DNA of 64,000 nucleotides from Pricia antarctica (GTDB lineage: Bacteria; Bacteroidota; Bacteroidia; Flavobacteriales; Flavobacteriaceae), in assembly GCF_900101815.1 (NCBI RefSeq), contig NZ_FNAO01000001.1, forward strand, positions 186,001 through 250,000, read 5' to 3'. This document shows positions 26,081 through 33,694 of the stretch, in pieces (the first letter of the stretch is position 1; each line of letters opens with the position of its first letter). The position numbers and the translations under genes were made by a program. The notes beneath the pieces are model-generated. The model did no database searches. It was not told the DNA's origin and worked only from the letters and a program-made list of their open reading frames with translations.

Positions 26081-26117
26081 AAAAAAAAGACCTACTACAG
26101 GATAAGTGCCGCAGGTC
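26081..26117 (-). terminator. intrinsic-terminator-like hairpin in the bioB leader, candidate attenuator
   Basis: On the minus strand GACCTGC pairs with GTAGGTC-like sequence (GACCT/AGGTC plus G-U and C-G pairs, then three inner pairs) and a run of eight T follows. It lies 62-98 nt before the bioB ATG and 120 nt after the ketoacyl synthase stop. It could end the upstream transcript or attenuate bioB. Confidence 0.65.
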
Positions 26118-26162
26118 ATTTGTACAATGGGTTGCTATAAAAACTAGGTATTTATCCGATAG

Positions 26163-26170
26163 CAAACCTA
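26163..26170 (-). promoter_or_regulatory. putative -7 promoter box upstream of bioB
   Basis: TAGGTTTG on the minus strand fits TAnnTTTG. If used, transcription would begin near 26156 and pass through the hairpin at 26081-26117 before the bioB start. A -33 TTG is present 13 bp upstream, closer than the usual spacing. Confidence 0.4.
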
Positions 26171-26236
26171 AAACGGCGTTGGACAATAGTGTATGAATTA
26201 GGACAATGGGTCTGTCAAAAAATATCCTACACTTTT

Positions 26237-27547
26237 CTAGACAGACCCCAATAATATGCTTACCGCGTTACCCCCAAACCCGACCGCATTCACAATTATT
26301 TTTTGAATGCTTTTAGGCTTCGGAAAGTATTCAGCGCAAGGAACTTCGATAAACTGTTGGTGCTGCAACATTAAAAGGGCCATTTCAAGGCTCAACATCC
26401 CCGAAGTGCCAAAAGTGTGCCCTATTTTCCACTTATTGGTGGTCAAAAATGGAAGTTTGTTACAAAAAACTTTTACGATGGCCCTGTATTCGGACAAATC
26501 GCCTTTTATCGTGCCCGGGGCGTGCATTACGATTATATCGACCTCTTCGGGTTTCGTTTTTCCCAAGGCCATGCGCATGGAGCGTTGAAAGCATTCGGCA
26601 TCGGTGGAGATGGAGGTATTGTGCCGTAAAGGCTCGGTAGCGTAGCCGATACCTTCGATTACGGCCAAGGTATTTTCATGTATCCCTTTTTCGAGGCAGG
26701 CAACCGAGGCGCCTTCGCCCAAGATCATGGTATTTTGTTTTTTCGTGAGATTTAGGGCTTGGCAGGGGTAATTTTGGCCAAACCCATCCATCGAAGTCTG
26801 GGATATTTCGGCTCCGCTGGGCAAAGGCCGCTCGGGTGCTTGGTTTTGGCCCCTTTCTGTTTCGCTTGATATAGATTGATTGGCAACGCTATCGCAGGTA
26901 GCATAGATTTTCAGTGCCTTCATTTGGGCGATGGTAAAAGGGGTCAATGGGGCTTCACTTCCCCCGACCAGAAACTGGTCCGCCATACCACTTTTGATCC
27001 AGGCCACCCCGTTCAACAGGGCATGAAGGGCGGTGGAACAGGTAATGGAATGGGATATTTCTGGGCCCTTGGTCTGCAAATCGTGGGCTACCCAAGATGA
27101 AATATTGCCTAAGGTCGTGGTCGGGGAGGAAAGTGTCGATGCCCGTTTGTCTTTCAGAAATTCTTCATGGTACTTTTCAAAAAGTGTGGTCGCGCCTCTT
27201 GATGAACCAATATTGATTCCGAAACGGATGTCATCCCGAGCGCCTCGACCGCTCTCGGCACGAGCTCCTTCAAGAGACCATCCTGCTTGCTCTACTGCCT
27301 TTCGTGAGGCGTATAGGGCGAATAGGACCGAATCGTCAAGATTTCTGTATTTCGCATCCCCGTTTTTTAGTTGGTCGATTTCCTTTTTTGCGAATTCTTG
27401 CAAAGGGGCTATCCATTCGTCGGTCCCGCTGAAATTTCTTTTGGTGAAACAAGGGGTGTTTTTTTGATAGTTGGCCCAAATCTCATCCTTGGAAATACCA
27501 AGCGGGGAAATGGAGGCTATTGCGGTTATGGAAATTGGTGTTTTCAA
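26237..27547 (-). CDS. beta-ketoacyl-ACP synthase family protein of the biotin cluster, with two in-frame insertions
   Basis: A 436-residue KAS II/FabF-like condensing enzyme. The catalytic residues are present: Cys170 in ITCSTALHAL, His342 in VMHAPGTIKG and His377 in KIGHTFGTSG. Its position among bioA and bioB suggests a role in making the pimeloyl chain for biotin, but a more general fatty-acid or other condensation cannot be excluded. Two segments interrupt the fold where the family is continuous: residues 92-107 and 218-259. Both have repeat-like DNA. The frame is open and the active site is complete, so the protein may still be active. It overlaps no neighbour; bioA is 149 bp upstream. 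Confidence 0.88.
   Translation of the reverse strand: MKTPISITAIASISPLGISKDEIWANYQKNTPCFTKRNFSGTDEWIAPLQEFAKKEIDQLKNGDAKYRNLDDSVLFALYASRKAVEQAGWSLEGARAESGRGARDDIRFGINIGSSRGATTLFEKYHEEFLKDKRASTLSSPTTTLGNISSWVAHDLQTKGPEISHSITCSTALHALLNGVAWIKSGMADQFLVGGSEAPLTPFTIAQMKALKIYATCDSVANQSISSETERGQNQAPERPLPSGAEISQTSMDGFGQNYPCQALNLTKKQNTMILGEGASVACLEKGIHENTLAVIEGIGYATEPLRHNTSISTDAECFQRSMRMALGKTKPEEVDIIVMHAPGTIKGDLSEYRAIVKVFCNKLPFLTTNKWKIGHTFGTSGMLSLEMALLMLQHQQFIEVPCAEYFPKPKSIQKIIVNAVGFGGNAVSILLGSV
26771..26896. repeat. in-frame repeat-like insertion in the ketoacyl synthase, second copy
   Basis: Residues 218-259, Ser/Gln/Pro-rich, separate ALKIYAT from YPCQALNLTKKQNTMILGEG, which are usually nearly adjacent. 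The plus-strand DNA has TTTCGGCTCCGCTGGG and GGCCGCTCGGGT, GC-rich words like those of the other repeats. Boundaries are approximate. Confidence 0.55.
27227..27274. repeat. in-frame repeat-like insertion in the ketoacyl synthase, first copy
   Basis: Residues 92-107 (LEGARAESGRGARDDI) lie between VEQAGWS and RFGINIGSSRGAT. The plus-strand DNA has TGTCATCCCGAGCGCCTCGA, which matches the flavobacterial GTCATCCCGAGCGCAGTCGA repeat except for a few bases. Boundaries are approximate. Confidence 0.6.
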
Positions 27548-27629
27548 TAGAATTTTTCAAGTTTGAAAGCGGATCGTTGAACCGCATAGGGCTCATAAAC
27601 ATACAAAATTCACAAGTTTAAATGGATTG

Positions 27630-27703
27630 CTGCGCTAAATCTTCAACATCATTAAGCGCAAGCCTTGCGCTACAACTTTAATATCATATGTAAGCCTTAA
27701 AGC
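27630..27703. repeat. AGCGC-type intergenic repeat between bioA and the ketoacyl synthase
   Basis: GCTGCGCTAAAT, TTAAGCGCAAG, CTTGCGCTAC and CTTAAAGCGCAT occur in 75 bp; AGCGCAAG-C-CTTGCGCT (27655-27671) is a perfect hairpin. Related words recur around panD at 45045-45116 and 45506-45565. Confidence 0.5.
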
Positions 27704-28971
27704 GCATCCAAGGCACTTTTTATGGTATCATAGATTTTTTGTAATTGCCCGTCGGAAATTACATAAGGTGTCAGAATATAAATCGTATTACCGAGCGGGC
27801 GTAAAAATACCCCGTTTTCCATAAAATGACCCATGAGCTTATCCCGAAGATTACCGTAACGTTCCATTTTCACATTCAGATTCAAGGCGTAGATAGTTCC
27901 GCATTGTCGGGTATTTTCTATTTTAGGATGATTTTTGATTTCTTCATTAAACCGCTGGTGGGAAACTATAATCCGCTGGATATTATTCTGTATTTCTTCG
28001 GATAGCAATAGTTCCAATCCTGCCAAAGCCGCTGTGCACGCCAATGGATTGGCGGTGTACGTATGCCCGTGAAAAAGGCCTTTGGCCATATCATCACTGT
28101 AAAAAGCGTCATAAACATCTTGGGTGCAACTGGTAATGGCCATGGGCATTAGACCTGCGGTCAGGGCTTTTGACAGGCAAATGATATCCGGTTTAGTTGT
28201 CAAATGGTCCGAGGCAAAATGTTTACCGGTCTTTCCGAAACCGGTCATAACCTCATCGGCAACACAGAGTACCTCATGCCGTTTCAATAGCCTTAAAATT
28301 TGGTCAAGCCCCTCCGCATCGTGCATTTTCATGGCTGCGGCGCCCTGTACCAAAGGTTCGTAGATGAATCCGGCTATGTTGTTCTGTTGAAGTCGGGAAC
28401 TCAATTGTTTCAAAATATCCGTGATATTTTCCTTAGTCGGCACGGGTATACGTTCTACGGCTATAAAAAAATCCTCGAAGGGACCATTGTATACGGATAG
28501 ACTCGAAACGGACATCGCCCCAAAGGTATCGCCATGAAACCCATCTTCAAAAGCGAGCATGATTTGGCGTTTTTCACCTTTGTTAAAATGATATTGCAAC
28601 GCCATTTTTATCCCGATTTCCACAGCCGTGGAGCCGTTGTCGGAAAAGAACAGTTTTTCTTGGTTTGCAGGAAGTATCTTTATGAGTTCTTCGGATAGCC
28701 TAACGGCCGGTTCGTGGGTAAATCCGCTAAAGACCACTTGGTCCAAACGTTGCATCTGTTGATGGACTTTTTCCAGAATGTAGTCGTTACAATGTCCGTA
28801 CATGCAGGTATACCAAGAGGCGATTCCGTCGATGTATTCCTTTCCGTGTTCATCGTATAGTACGGCACCTTTCGCCTTGGCGATGGCCAGCATTTGGGGA
28901 TGCAATTTGTGCTGTGTAAGCGGATGCCAAAGGTGTTTTTTGTCGCGCTCCGATAAGGATTCCGTAGTCAT
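27697..28971 (-). CDS. bioA: adenosylmethionine-8-amino-7-oxononanoate aminotransferase BioA
   Basis: A 424-residue PLP-dependent transaminase that converts KAPA to DAPA using S-adenosylmethionine as amino donor. Features: HLWHPLTQHKLHPQ at the N-terminus, DGIASWYTCMYGHC, SDNGSTAVEIGIKMALQYHF, VADEVMTGFGKTGKHFASDH and the Schiff-base lysine in IICLSKALTAGLMPMA. The frame is open to 29052, but the residues before MTTESLSERDKKH are not family-like, so ATG 28971 is preferred. Between it and bioD is a 160-bp gap with a TTCCAAAT-type repeat. Confidence 0.97.
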   Translation of the reverse strand: MTTESLSERDKKHLWHPLTQHKLHPQMLAIAKAKGAVLYDEHGKEYIDGIASWYTCMYGHCNDYILEKVHQQMQRLDQVVFSGFTHEPAVRLSEELIKILPANQEKLFFSDNGSTAVEIGIKMALQYHFNKGEKRQIMLAFEDGFHGDTFGAMSVSSLSVYNGPFEDFFIAVERIPVPTKENITDILKQLSSRLQQNNIAGFIYEPLVQGAAAMKMHDAEGLDQILRLLKRHEVLCVADEVMTGFGKTGKHFASDHLTTKPDIICLSKALTAGLMPMAITSCTQDVYDAFYSDDMAKGLFHGHTYTANPLACTAALAGLELLLSEEIQNNIQRIIVSHQRFNEEIKNHPKIENTRQCGTIYALNLNVKMERYGNLRDKLMGHFMENGVFLRPLGNTIYILTPYVISDGQLQKIYDTIKSALDAL

Positions 28972-29029
28972 TAGTTGTGTGGAATGCCTATTTGGTTTTC
29001 TCAAGTGCATATACAAAGATGGGGAAATA

Positions 29030-29083
29030 AAATTCCAAATCCCAATCACCAAATCACAAGTACCAAACTTAAAATCCCAAAAA
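29030..29083. repeat. dispersed TTCCAAAT-type short repeat
   Basis: AATTCCAAATCCCAATCACC is followed by more CCAAA-type words (TACCAAACTTAAAATCCCAA) in the bioD-bioA gap. Confidence 0.5.
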
Positions 29084-29131
29084 TTATCGGGAAGATGGAC
29101 TGTTGGGGGAATTGCATTGGAAGGAATTCAA

Positions 29132-29749
29132 TCAAAGCGATTGTAACATCGGTGCGAAGCGATCTGCGTATTTTTTAATCACGGTTTTGTCAAAAGTCGC
29201 TTCTTCGTCTATACGGCCTATAAGCGAAACACCGGTTTTATGCAGTATAATGTCCTCGGTATGCGGATTGGGATTCCCGCTAAAAATCAAGGAAACATCA
29301 TAACCTTTGCTCGTCAGCCAGTTCACGGTCAACAGCGTGTGGTTGATACTGCCCAAGTAATGTCTTGAGACCACGATCACTTGATACGTTGGCATAATAA
29401 TGTCCAACACCGTATCTGTCTCGTTCAGGGGCACCAAAAGACCCCCAGAACCTTCAATGACTAAATAATTATCGGTTTGAGGTTCGTGAATTTCAAGGCG
29501 ATCAATGGTTATACCATCGATTTCGGCGGCCGCATGCGGACTCATAGGAGATTTCAGCTCGTAACTGCTTTTATGGAAAACGGTTTTTTTGTTCGATATC
29601 AATTCCTTCACCCTGTCCGTATCCGTATGGTCGAGATTTCCCGCCTGTACGGGTTTCCAATAATCGGCTTCCAAGGCTTCGGTGATAATGGCCGAGGCGA
29701 TGGTTTTTCCGACGTCCGTCGATATTCCTGTTACAAAAATTTGCTTCAT
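29132..29749 (-). CDS. bioD: dethiobiotin synthetase BioD
   Basis: A 205-residue ATP-dependent carboxylase-like enzyme that closes the ureido ring of dethiobiotin. The P-loop is GISTDVGKT near the start, WKPVQAGN carries the substrate lysine, and IEGSGGLLVPLNET and SRHYLGSINHTLLT are typical strands. The ATG overlaps the stop of the upstream zinc-ribbon gene by the ATGA arrangement (4 bp), so translation is likely coupled. Confidence 0.96.
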   Translation of the reverse strand: MKQIFVTGISTDVGKTIASAIITEALEADYWKPVQAGNLDHTDTDRVKELISNKKTVFHKSSYELKSPMSPHAAAEIDGITIDRLEIHEPQTDNYLVIEGSGGLLVPLNETDTVLDIIMPTYQVIVVSRHYLGSINHTLLTVNWLTSKGYDVSLIFSGNPNPHTEDIILHKTGVSLIGRIDEEATFDKTVIKKYADRFAPMLQSL

Positions 29750-30189
29750 TGTATATTGAACTTGTTTTTACAATTTTCACATCGGTACTCGTACTTCGTA
29801 TAGAAGGGCAAGACGCCAAACAAAAATCCGAATAAGAAGGACGCCAACGATTTAAAATCCTTGACATTCGTGAAATAATCGACTTTGATACTCTTGCACT
29901 CCGGACAGTAGATTTCTTGGCCTTCGTCATCGACCGAGTACTGCCTTATAGATTCTAGAATTCGAATCGCCTTTAAAGCGTCCTCGGTGTGAACTCTCAA
30001 CTTAACGCCGCCAATGGCATTACTTACCAAGGGGTCGGTATCGATAGTAATATTATCGGAAAGAAATACGGAAATCCCGTCCGCTTCAAGACGTCCCTTT
30101 ACGATTTGTGCCTCAGAGGAATATTGAAATCGCGCTACGGTAGCAAAAATTGCGTTATTGTTGTTATGTTGTAGTTTTCGTACGGTCAA
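29746..30189 (-). CDS. DUF2007-like protein with C-terminal zinc ribbon
   Basis: A 147-residue protein. The first 75 residues (FATVARFQYSSEAQIVKGRL, VFLSDNITIDTDPLVSNA, GGVKLRVHTEDALKAIRILE) match the DUF2007 putative signal-transducing domain. The C-terminal half has two Cys pairs, CPEC and CENC, forming a zinc ribbon, with a short hydrophobic segment between (ASFLFGFLFGVLPF). It is 12 bp after bioF and overlaps bioD by 4 bp, so it belongs to the biotin operon. Its role is unknown; a link with biotin is suggested only by position. Confidence 0.75.
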   Translation of the reverse strand: MTVRKLQHNNNNAIFATVARFQYSSEAQIVKGRLEADGISVFLSDNITIDTDPLVSNAIGGVKLRVHTEDALKAIRILESIRQYSVDDEGQEIYCPECKSIKVDYFTNVKDFKSLASFLFGFLFGVLPFYTKYEYRCENCKNKFNIQ

Positions 30190-30201
30190 AATACGGGAGT
30201 A

Positions 30202-31569
30202 TCAGGCTTCTTTGGTAAAAATAGCCAATAATTGTAAAACTTCGCTTATTTCTTTTTCGGTATTAAAGGTATGCAGGCAAATACGCAGCCGTTCTTGGCC
30301 TTTGGGTACCGTCGGCGAAAGAATGGGTCGCACGTCAAATCCTTTTTCCCGAATTTTTTCGGCGATTTTTTTCACCCTTTCGTTTCCCGGAATTATACAA
30401 CAATGGATGGCGGAGGTACTGGGGATGAAAATTGGTTTCAGTACGCCTGCCGGCGAGGTAAGGTCGCCCCCTTTGACATTGCCTATACTGGGCGCGTTCG
30501 AAGTACTCAGGGCAGGTGTTTCCAGCTCAAAATTGAAATGTTTTATCTTTTCGGAAAGGTCACGGACAATGCGATGCCTTGGCGTTCCGTCAGCTGCATT
30601 GTCGGACATCAATAGGTATTCATAGGATGCAGTAATGGTTGCCACGGAATGTGGGGGAAGTCCCGTTGTATAAATTAAGCTGCGGGCAAAATTGACCAAA
30701 TAGTTCTTTAGGATGATACTTCCTAAGATAGCTGCACCGTGGCATCCCATCGCTTTTCCGAAGGTAACGATACGCGCGAAAATGGTATGCTGTAATCCCA
30801 ATTCCTGTACTAGACCTTCTCCGCATTTTCCAAATACTCCTATGGCATGGGCTTCGTCCACTACCAAATGATACTTGTTTTCTTGACAGAATTCGGCAAA
30901 AGCCTTTAGGTCGGGAGAATCACCATCCATGGAGAAGACGGATTCGGTGACAACGTATACCTCGGCTGTGTTAGGTAAAGGCACTTCGGCTTCGCCTGCC
31001 TTGCCCGGAATCAAGCGCGATGGCCGCAGTTCCGTTTTAGGCAACTTCCTTTCCGCTTGGCCCCGCTTCTCTTTGGTTCCGAATAGGCTTCGACGGCGCT
31101 CAGCCTGCTCTCTTTTTTTTAAATCCCCTAAATCGTTATGCTTGAACTTATAGCTTTTGGCATTTCCCATTTTGATGCCGTCGCGGATACTAGCGTGAAT
31201 GTATTCGTCATAAAAAACAATATCACCACGCTGGGGTACGGCCCCGAAAAAGCCGATGTTGGCGTCGTAGCCCGAATTGAATACCAAAGCGGACTCCGTT
31301 TGGTGGAATTCCGCCAATTTTTCTTCCAGTTCGGTATATAAAGGATGATTTCCCGAAAGCAATCGCGAACCTGTTGACCCGTTCTGTACGATATGCTTCT
31401 CGGATAGTATTTGCGATGCCCGCTCAAAGATTTCCCCGTTTCTGGAAAGACCCAGGTAATCGTTAGAGGAAAAATCGACAAGAGTATTGCGTTCCGGCAA
31501 ACTGCGTAGCGTTTTGTCACCCGTTCTTGCCAGCAGTTTTTCTTTTAATTTTTTCGGGAATTCCACCAT
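30202..31569 (-). CDS. bioF: 8-amino-7-oxononanoate synthase BioF with two in-frame insertions
   Basis: A 455-residue PLP enzyme that condenses pimeloyl-CoA or -ACP with alanine; the usual length is about 380. Landmarks: VDFSSNDYLGLSR, NGSTGSRLLSGNH, DEAHAIGVFG, the lysine motif TFGKAMGCHGA, and SAIHCCIIPGNE. Two extra segments, residues 153-202 and about 348-380, account for the excess length and have repeat-like DNA. They lie in surface connections, so activity may be retained. ATG 31569 is directly after a promoter box (31574-31581). Confidence 0.95.
   Translation of the reverse strand: MVEFPKKLKEKLLARTGDKTLRSLPERNTLVDFSSNDYLGLSRNGEIFERASQILSEKHIVQNGSTGSRLLSGNHPLYTELEEKLAEFHQTESALVFNSGYDANIGFFGAVPQRGDIVFYDEYIHASIRDGIKMGNAKSYKFKHNDLGDLKKREQAERRRSLFGTKEKRGQAERKLPKTELRPSRLIPGKAGEAEVPLPNTAEVYVVTESVFSMDGDSPDLKAFAEFCQENKYHLVVDEAHAIGVFGKCGEGLVQELGLQHTIFARIVTFGKAMGCHGAAILGSIILKNYLVNFARSLIYTTGLPPHSVATITASYEYLLMSDNAADGTPRHRIVRDLSEKIKHFNFELETPALSTSNAPSIGNVKGGDLTSPAGVLKPIFIPSTSAIHCCIIPGNERVKKIAEKIREKGFDVRPILSPTVPKGQERLRICLHTFNTEKEISEVLQLLAIFTKEA
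30430..30528. repeat. in-frame repeat-like insertion in bioF, second copy
   Basis: About 33 residues before the SAIHCCIIPGN strand. The plus-strand DNA has CGCCTGCCGGCG near one end and TCAGGGCAGGTG near the other, a partial inverted repeat, with GCGTTCGAAGTACTCAGGGC matching the TTCGAAnnnnCTCA core. Boundaries are approximate. Confidence 0.6.
30964..31113. repeat. in-frame repeat-like insertion in bioF, first copy
   Basis: Residues 153-202, Lys/Arg/Glu/Pro-rich, interrupt the usual short link between HNDLGDLKK and EVYVVTESVFSMDGD. The DNA has AGGCTTCGACGGCGCTCAGC followed by CTGC and, further on, GGCACTTCGGCTTCGCCTGC, typical repeat words. Length 150 bp, a multiple of three. Confidence 0.65.
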
Positions 31570-31573
31570 ACCA

Positions 31574-31581
31574 CAAATGTA
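31574..31581 (-). promoter_or_regulatory. putative -7 promoter box directly before bioF
   Basis: TACATTTG on the minus strand fits TAnnTTTG and ends 4 nt before the bioF ATG. Such spacing would give a leaderless or nearly leaderless mRNA. Confidence 0.45.
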
Positions 31582-31596
31582 GCATATCCCTATTTT

Positions 31597-31776
31597 ATAT
31601 ATTGAAGTCGTTTAGACTTTTCCTTTTACCTGCGATATTCACATTTTTCACCCTAATTTCGTCTTTTTTAAGTTCCGTAGCTTAGGCTATGCAACTGAAA
31701 AATGACATCATTAGGGCAAAAAAGCCGAATATCTCGGTTCCAAACAAAAAGTCTAAATGACTTCAGTATATTCGTT
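31597..31776. repeat. large imperfect palindrome in the bioF/M61 divergent intergenic region
   Basis: The left arm (31597-31683) and right arm (31685-31776) are roughly 80% complementary along their whole length. Pairing blocks include GAAGTCGTTTAGACTTTT with AAAAAGTCTAAATGACTTC, GATATTC with GAATATC, CCCTAAT with ATTAGGG, and AGTTCCGTAGC with GGCTATGCAACT. It almost fills the gap between the two start codons. Confidence 0.8.
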
Positions 31777-31793
31777 GAAACAAACCATCTTCA

Positions 31794-33602
31794 ATGACAC
31801 GTTTTACCTTGCTTTTCCTGTGTATTGTTTCTGGACATTCCCTGTTGGCGCAAACCAACCGTTATGAAATCTCCTTTGAAAACGCCGTGCACCACGAGGC
31901 GATAATCAATGGAAAATTTACGGATTTAAAATCCGATACTGTCGCTTTCAGGATGAGCCGCAGCTCACCAGGACGCTATGCCCTGCATGAATTTGCTAAA
32001 AATGTCTATAATTTTAAGGCCACCGATAGCCAGGGAAAGGACTTGCAAATCTCCCGCCCGAATCCCTATCAATGGGATATTACCGGTCACGACGGCACGG
32101 TGAATATCAGCTACACCCTGTTCGCCAACCGCGGTGGGGGCACCTATTCGCAGGTCGACGAGACCCATGCGCACTTGAATATTCCGGCCACCTTTATGTA
32201 TCCACCTGAGCTTAGCGAACGTAAAATTGAAGTGGATTTTAAGATCCGTGAAGACCTGAACTGGAAAATCGCTACGCAGATGCCCCTTGTCTCCGGTACC
32301 ACCTACTCCGCGCCCAATTTTCAGTATTTTATGGACAGTCCCGTTGAAATCAGCGATTATCAAATGCGGGAATTCGATGTAACCTCAAATGGGAAAAGTC
32401 AAAAAGTGCAATTTGTACTACACCATAACGGTACCGAAGAAGAACTGGATACTTATTTCGAAAAGGTCAAGAAAGTCGTGCTGGCCGAAAAGGAGGTATA
32501 TGGCGAAATGCCGGATTACGATTATGGAAAATACACTTTTTTGGCCTGCTACGTCCCCAATGCCTCCGGGGATGGTATGGAACATCGAAATTCCACCGTT
32601 TTAACGGATGTCGAAGGTTTGGCCGAAGGTGGCATGAAAAATAATATCGGCACGGTTTCCCATGAATTTTTCCATAGCTGGAACGTTGAGCGCATCCGCC
32701 CGAAATCTTTAGAACCCTTTAATTTTTCGGAAGCCAATATGAGCGGTGCCCTTTGGTTCGCCGAAGGCTTTACGAGCTATTATACCAACTTTATTCTTTG
32801 CCGCGCGGGACTCATCACTCCCCAGGAATATATCGAAGGGATTTCAGGCACATTCAACTACGTCTGGAATTCCCCTGCGCTACAGTTCTTCAATCCCATC
32901 GAAATGAGCTATCAAGCACCTTTTGTCGATGCGGCGACCTCGGTAGATCCCGTAAATCGCGAGAATACCTTTATTTCCTACTATTCTTACGGAAGTGTGC
33001 TGGGTCTGGCACTAGATCTGTCTTTGAGGCAGAACGATCTGAATTTGGACGGTTTTATGAAACAGGTCTGGCAGACGTATGGAAAAAATGAAAAACCCTA
33101 TGTTTTGGAAGACTTACATAATTCCCTGAACGATTATGCAGGAACGTCTTTTGGAGATACTTTTTTCAACAAATATATCTACAAAAGTGGAATGCCCGAT
33201 TATAAATCCCTGTTGGAATCGGTCGGCGTAATGCTTCAGCAAAATCCGGAAAGCCCTTATATCGGTATATCGGCACAACTTGACGGCGATGGTAACGGGG
33301 TGATTCGAACGAACCCTAAAATCGGTAGTCCTGCCTATGAAGCGGCGCTCGACATGGGTGATGTAATCACGTCGATCAACGGCAACGATTTCCCTACTGG
33401 GCAGCAATTTAATGCCTTTATCAAGCAATTTAAGGTGGGAGATATGCTGAAAATCGGTTTTGAACGCTACGGCAAAGCGAAAACTACTTCGGTAACCCTA
33501 AAATCAGACCCGGAATATAGCCTCCATCTTATGGAGACCCTTGGGGGAAAACCTTCGAAAAAGCAATTGAAAAATAGGGAGGAGTGGCTTAAAACTGAGT
33601 AA
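31794..33602 (+). CDS. M61 family glycyl-aminopeptidase with PDZ domain
   Basis: A 602-residue secreted metallopeptidase. It has a signal peptide (LLFLCIVSGHSLLAQ), an N-terminal beta domain, the zinc motif HEFFH (His290, Glu291, His294) and Glu324 in WFAEGFTSYYTNFI, then a helical domain, and a PDZ domain (about residues 500-585: GVIRTNPKIGSPAYEAALDM). M61 enzymes remove N-terminal Gly or Ala. The C-terminus is basic. It is divergent from bioF, with a large palindrome between the two starts. Confidence 0.94.
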   Translation: MTRFTLLFLCIVSGHSLLAQTNRYEISFENAVHHEAIINGKFTDLKSDTVAFRMSRSSPGRYALHEFAKNVYNFKATDSQGKDLQISRPNPYQWDITGHDGTVNISYTLFANRGGGTYSQVDETHAHLNIPATFMYPPELSERKIEVDFKIREDLNWKIATQMPLVSGTTYSAPNFQYFMDSPVEISDYQMREFDVTSNGKSQKVQFVLHHNGTEEELDTYFEKVKKVVLAEKEVYGEMPDYDYGKYTFLACYVPNASGDGMEHRNSTVLTDVEGLAEGGMKNNIGTVSHEFFHSWNVERIRPKSLEPFNFSEANMSGALWFAEGFTSYYTNFILCRAGLITPQEYIEGISGTFNYVWNSPALQFFNPIEMSYQAPFVDAATSVDPVNRENTFISYYSYGSVLGLALDLSLRQNDLNLDGFMKQVWQTYGKNEKPYVLEDLHNSLNDYAGTSFGDTFFNKYIYKSGMPDYKSLLESVGVMLQQNPESPYIGISAQLDGDGNGVIRTNPKIGSPAYEAALDMGDVITSINGNDFPTGQQFNAFIKQFKVGDMLKIGFERYGKAKTTSVTLKSDPEYSLHLMETLGGKPSKKQLKNREEWLKTE

Positions 33603-33694
33603 GCGGTAAGGATGTGGGGTTTAAAAAAGAATTTGGGTCTCTTGAACAGATCACTTCACTGCGCTCGTAATTATCCACTATTAGGTAAAGTTGT

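Noticed and set aside
26206-26248. Inverted repeat GGGTCTGTC/GACAGACCC spanning the ketoacyl synthase stop as a terminator
   Set aside because: The stem is perfect but the loop is 23 nt and no T-run follows on the minus strand; the hairpin at 26081-26117 is the better candidate.
28972-29052. N-terminal extension of BioA up to 29052
   Set aside because: The extra residues are not family-like and include the intergenic repeat; ATG 28971 gives the normal start.
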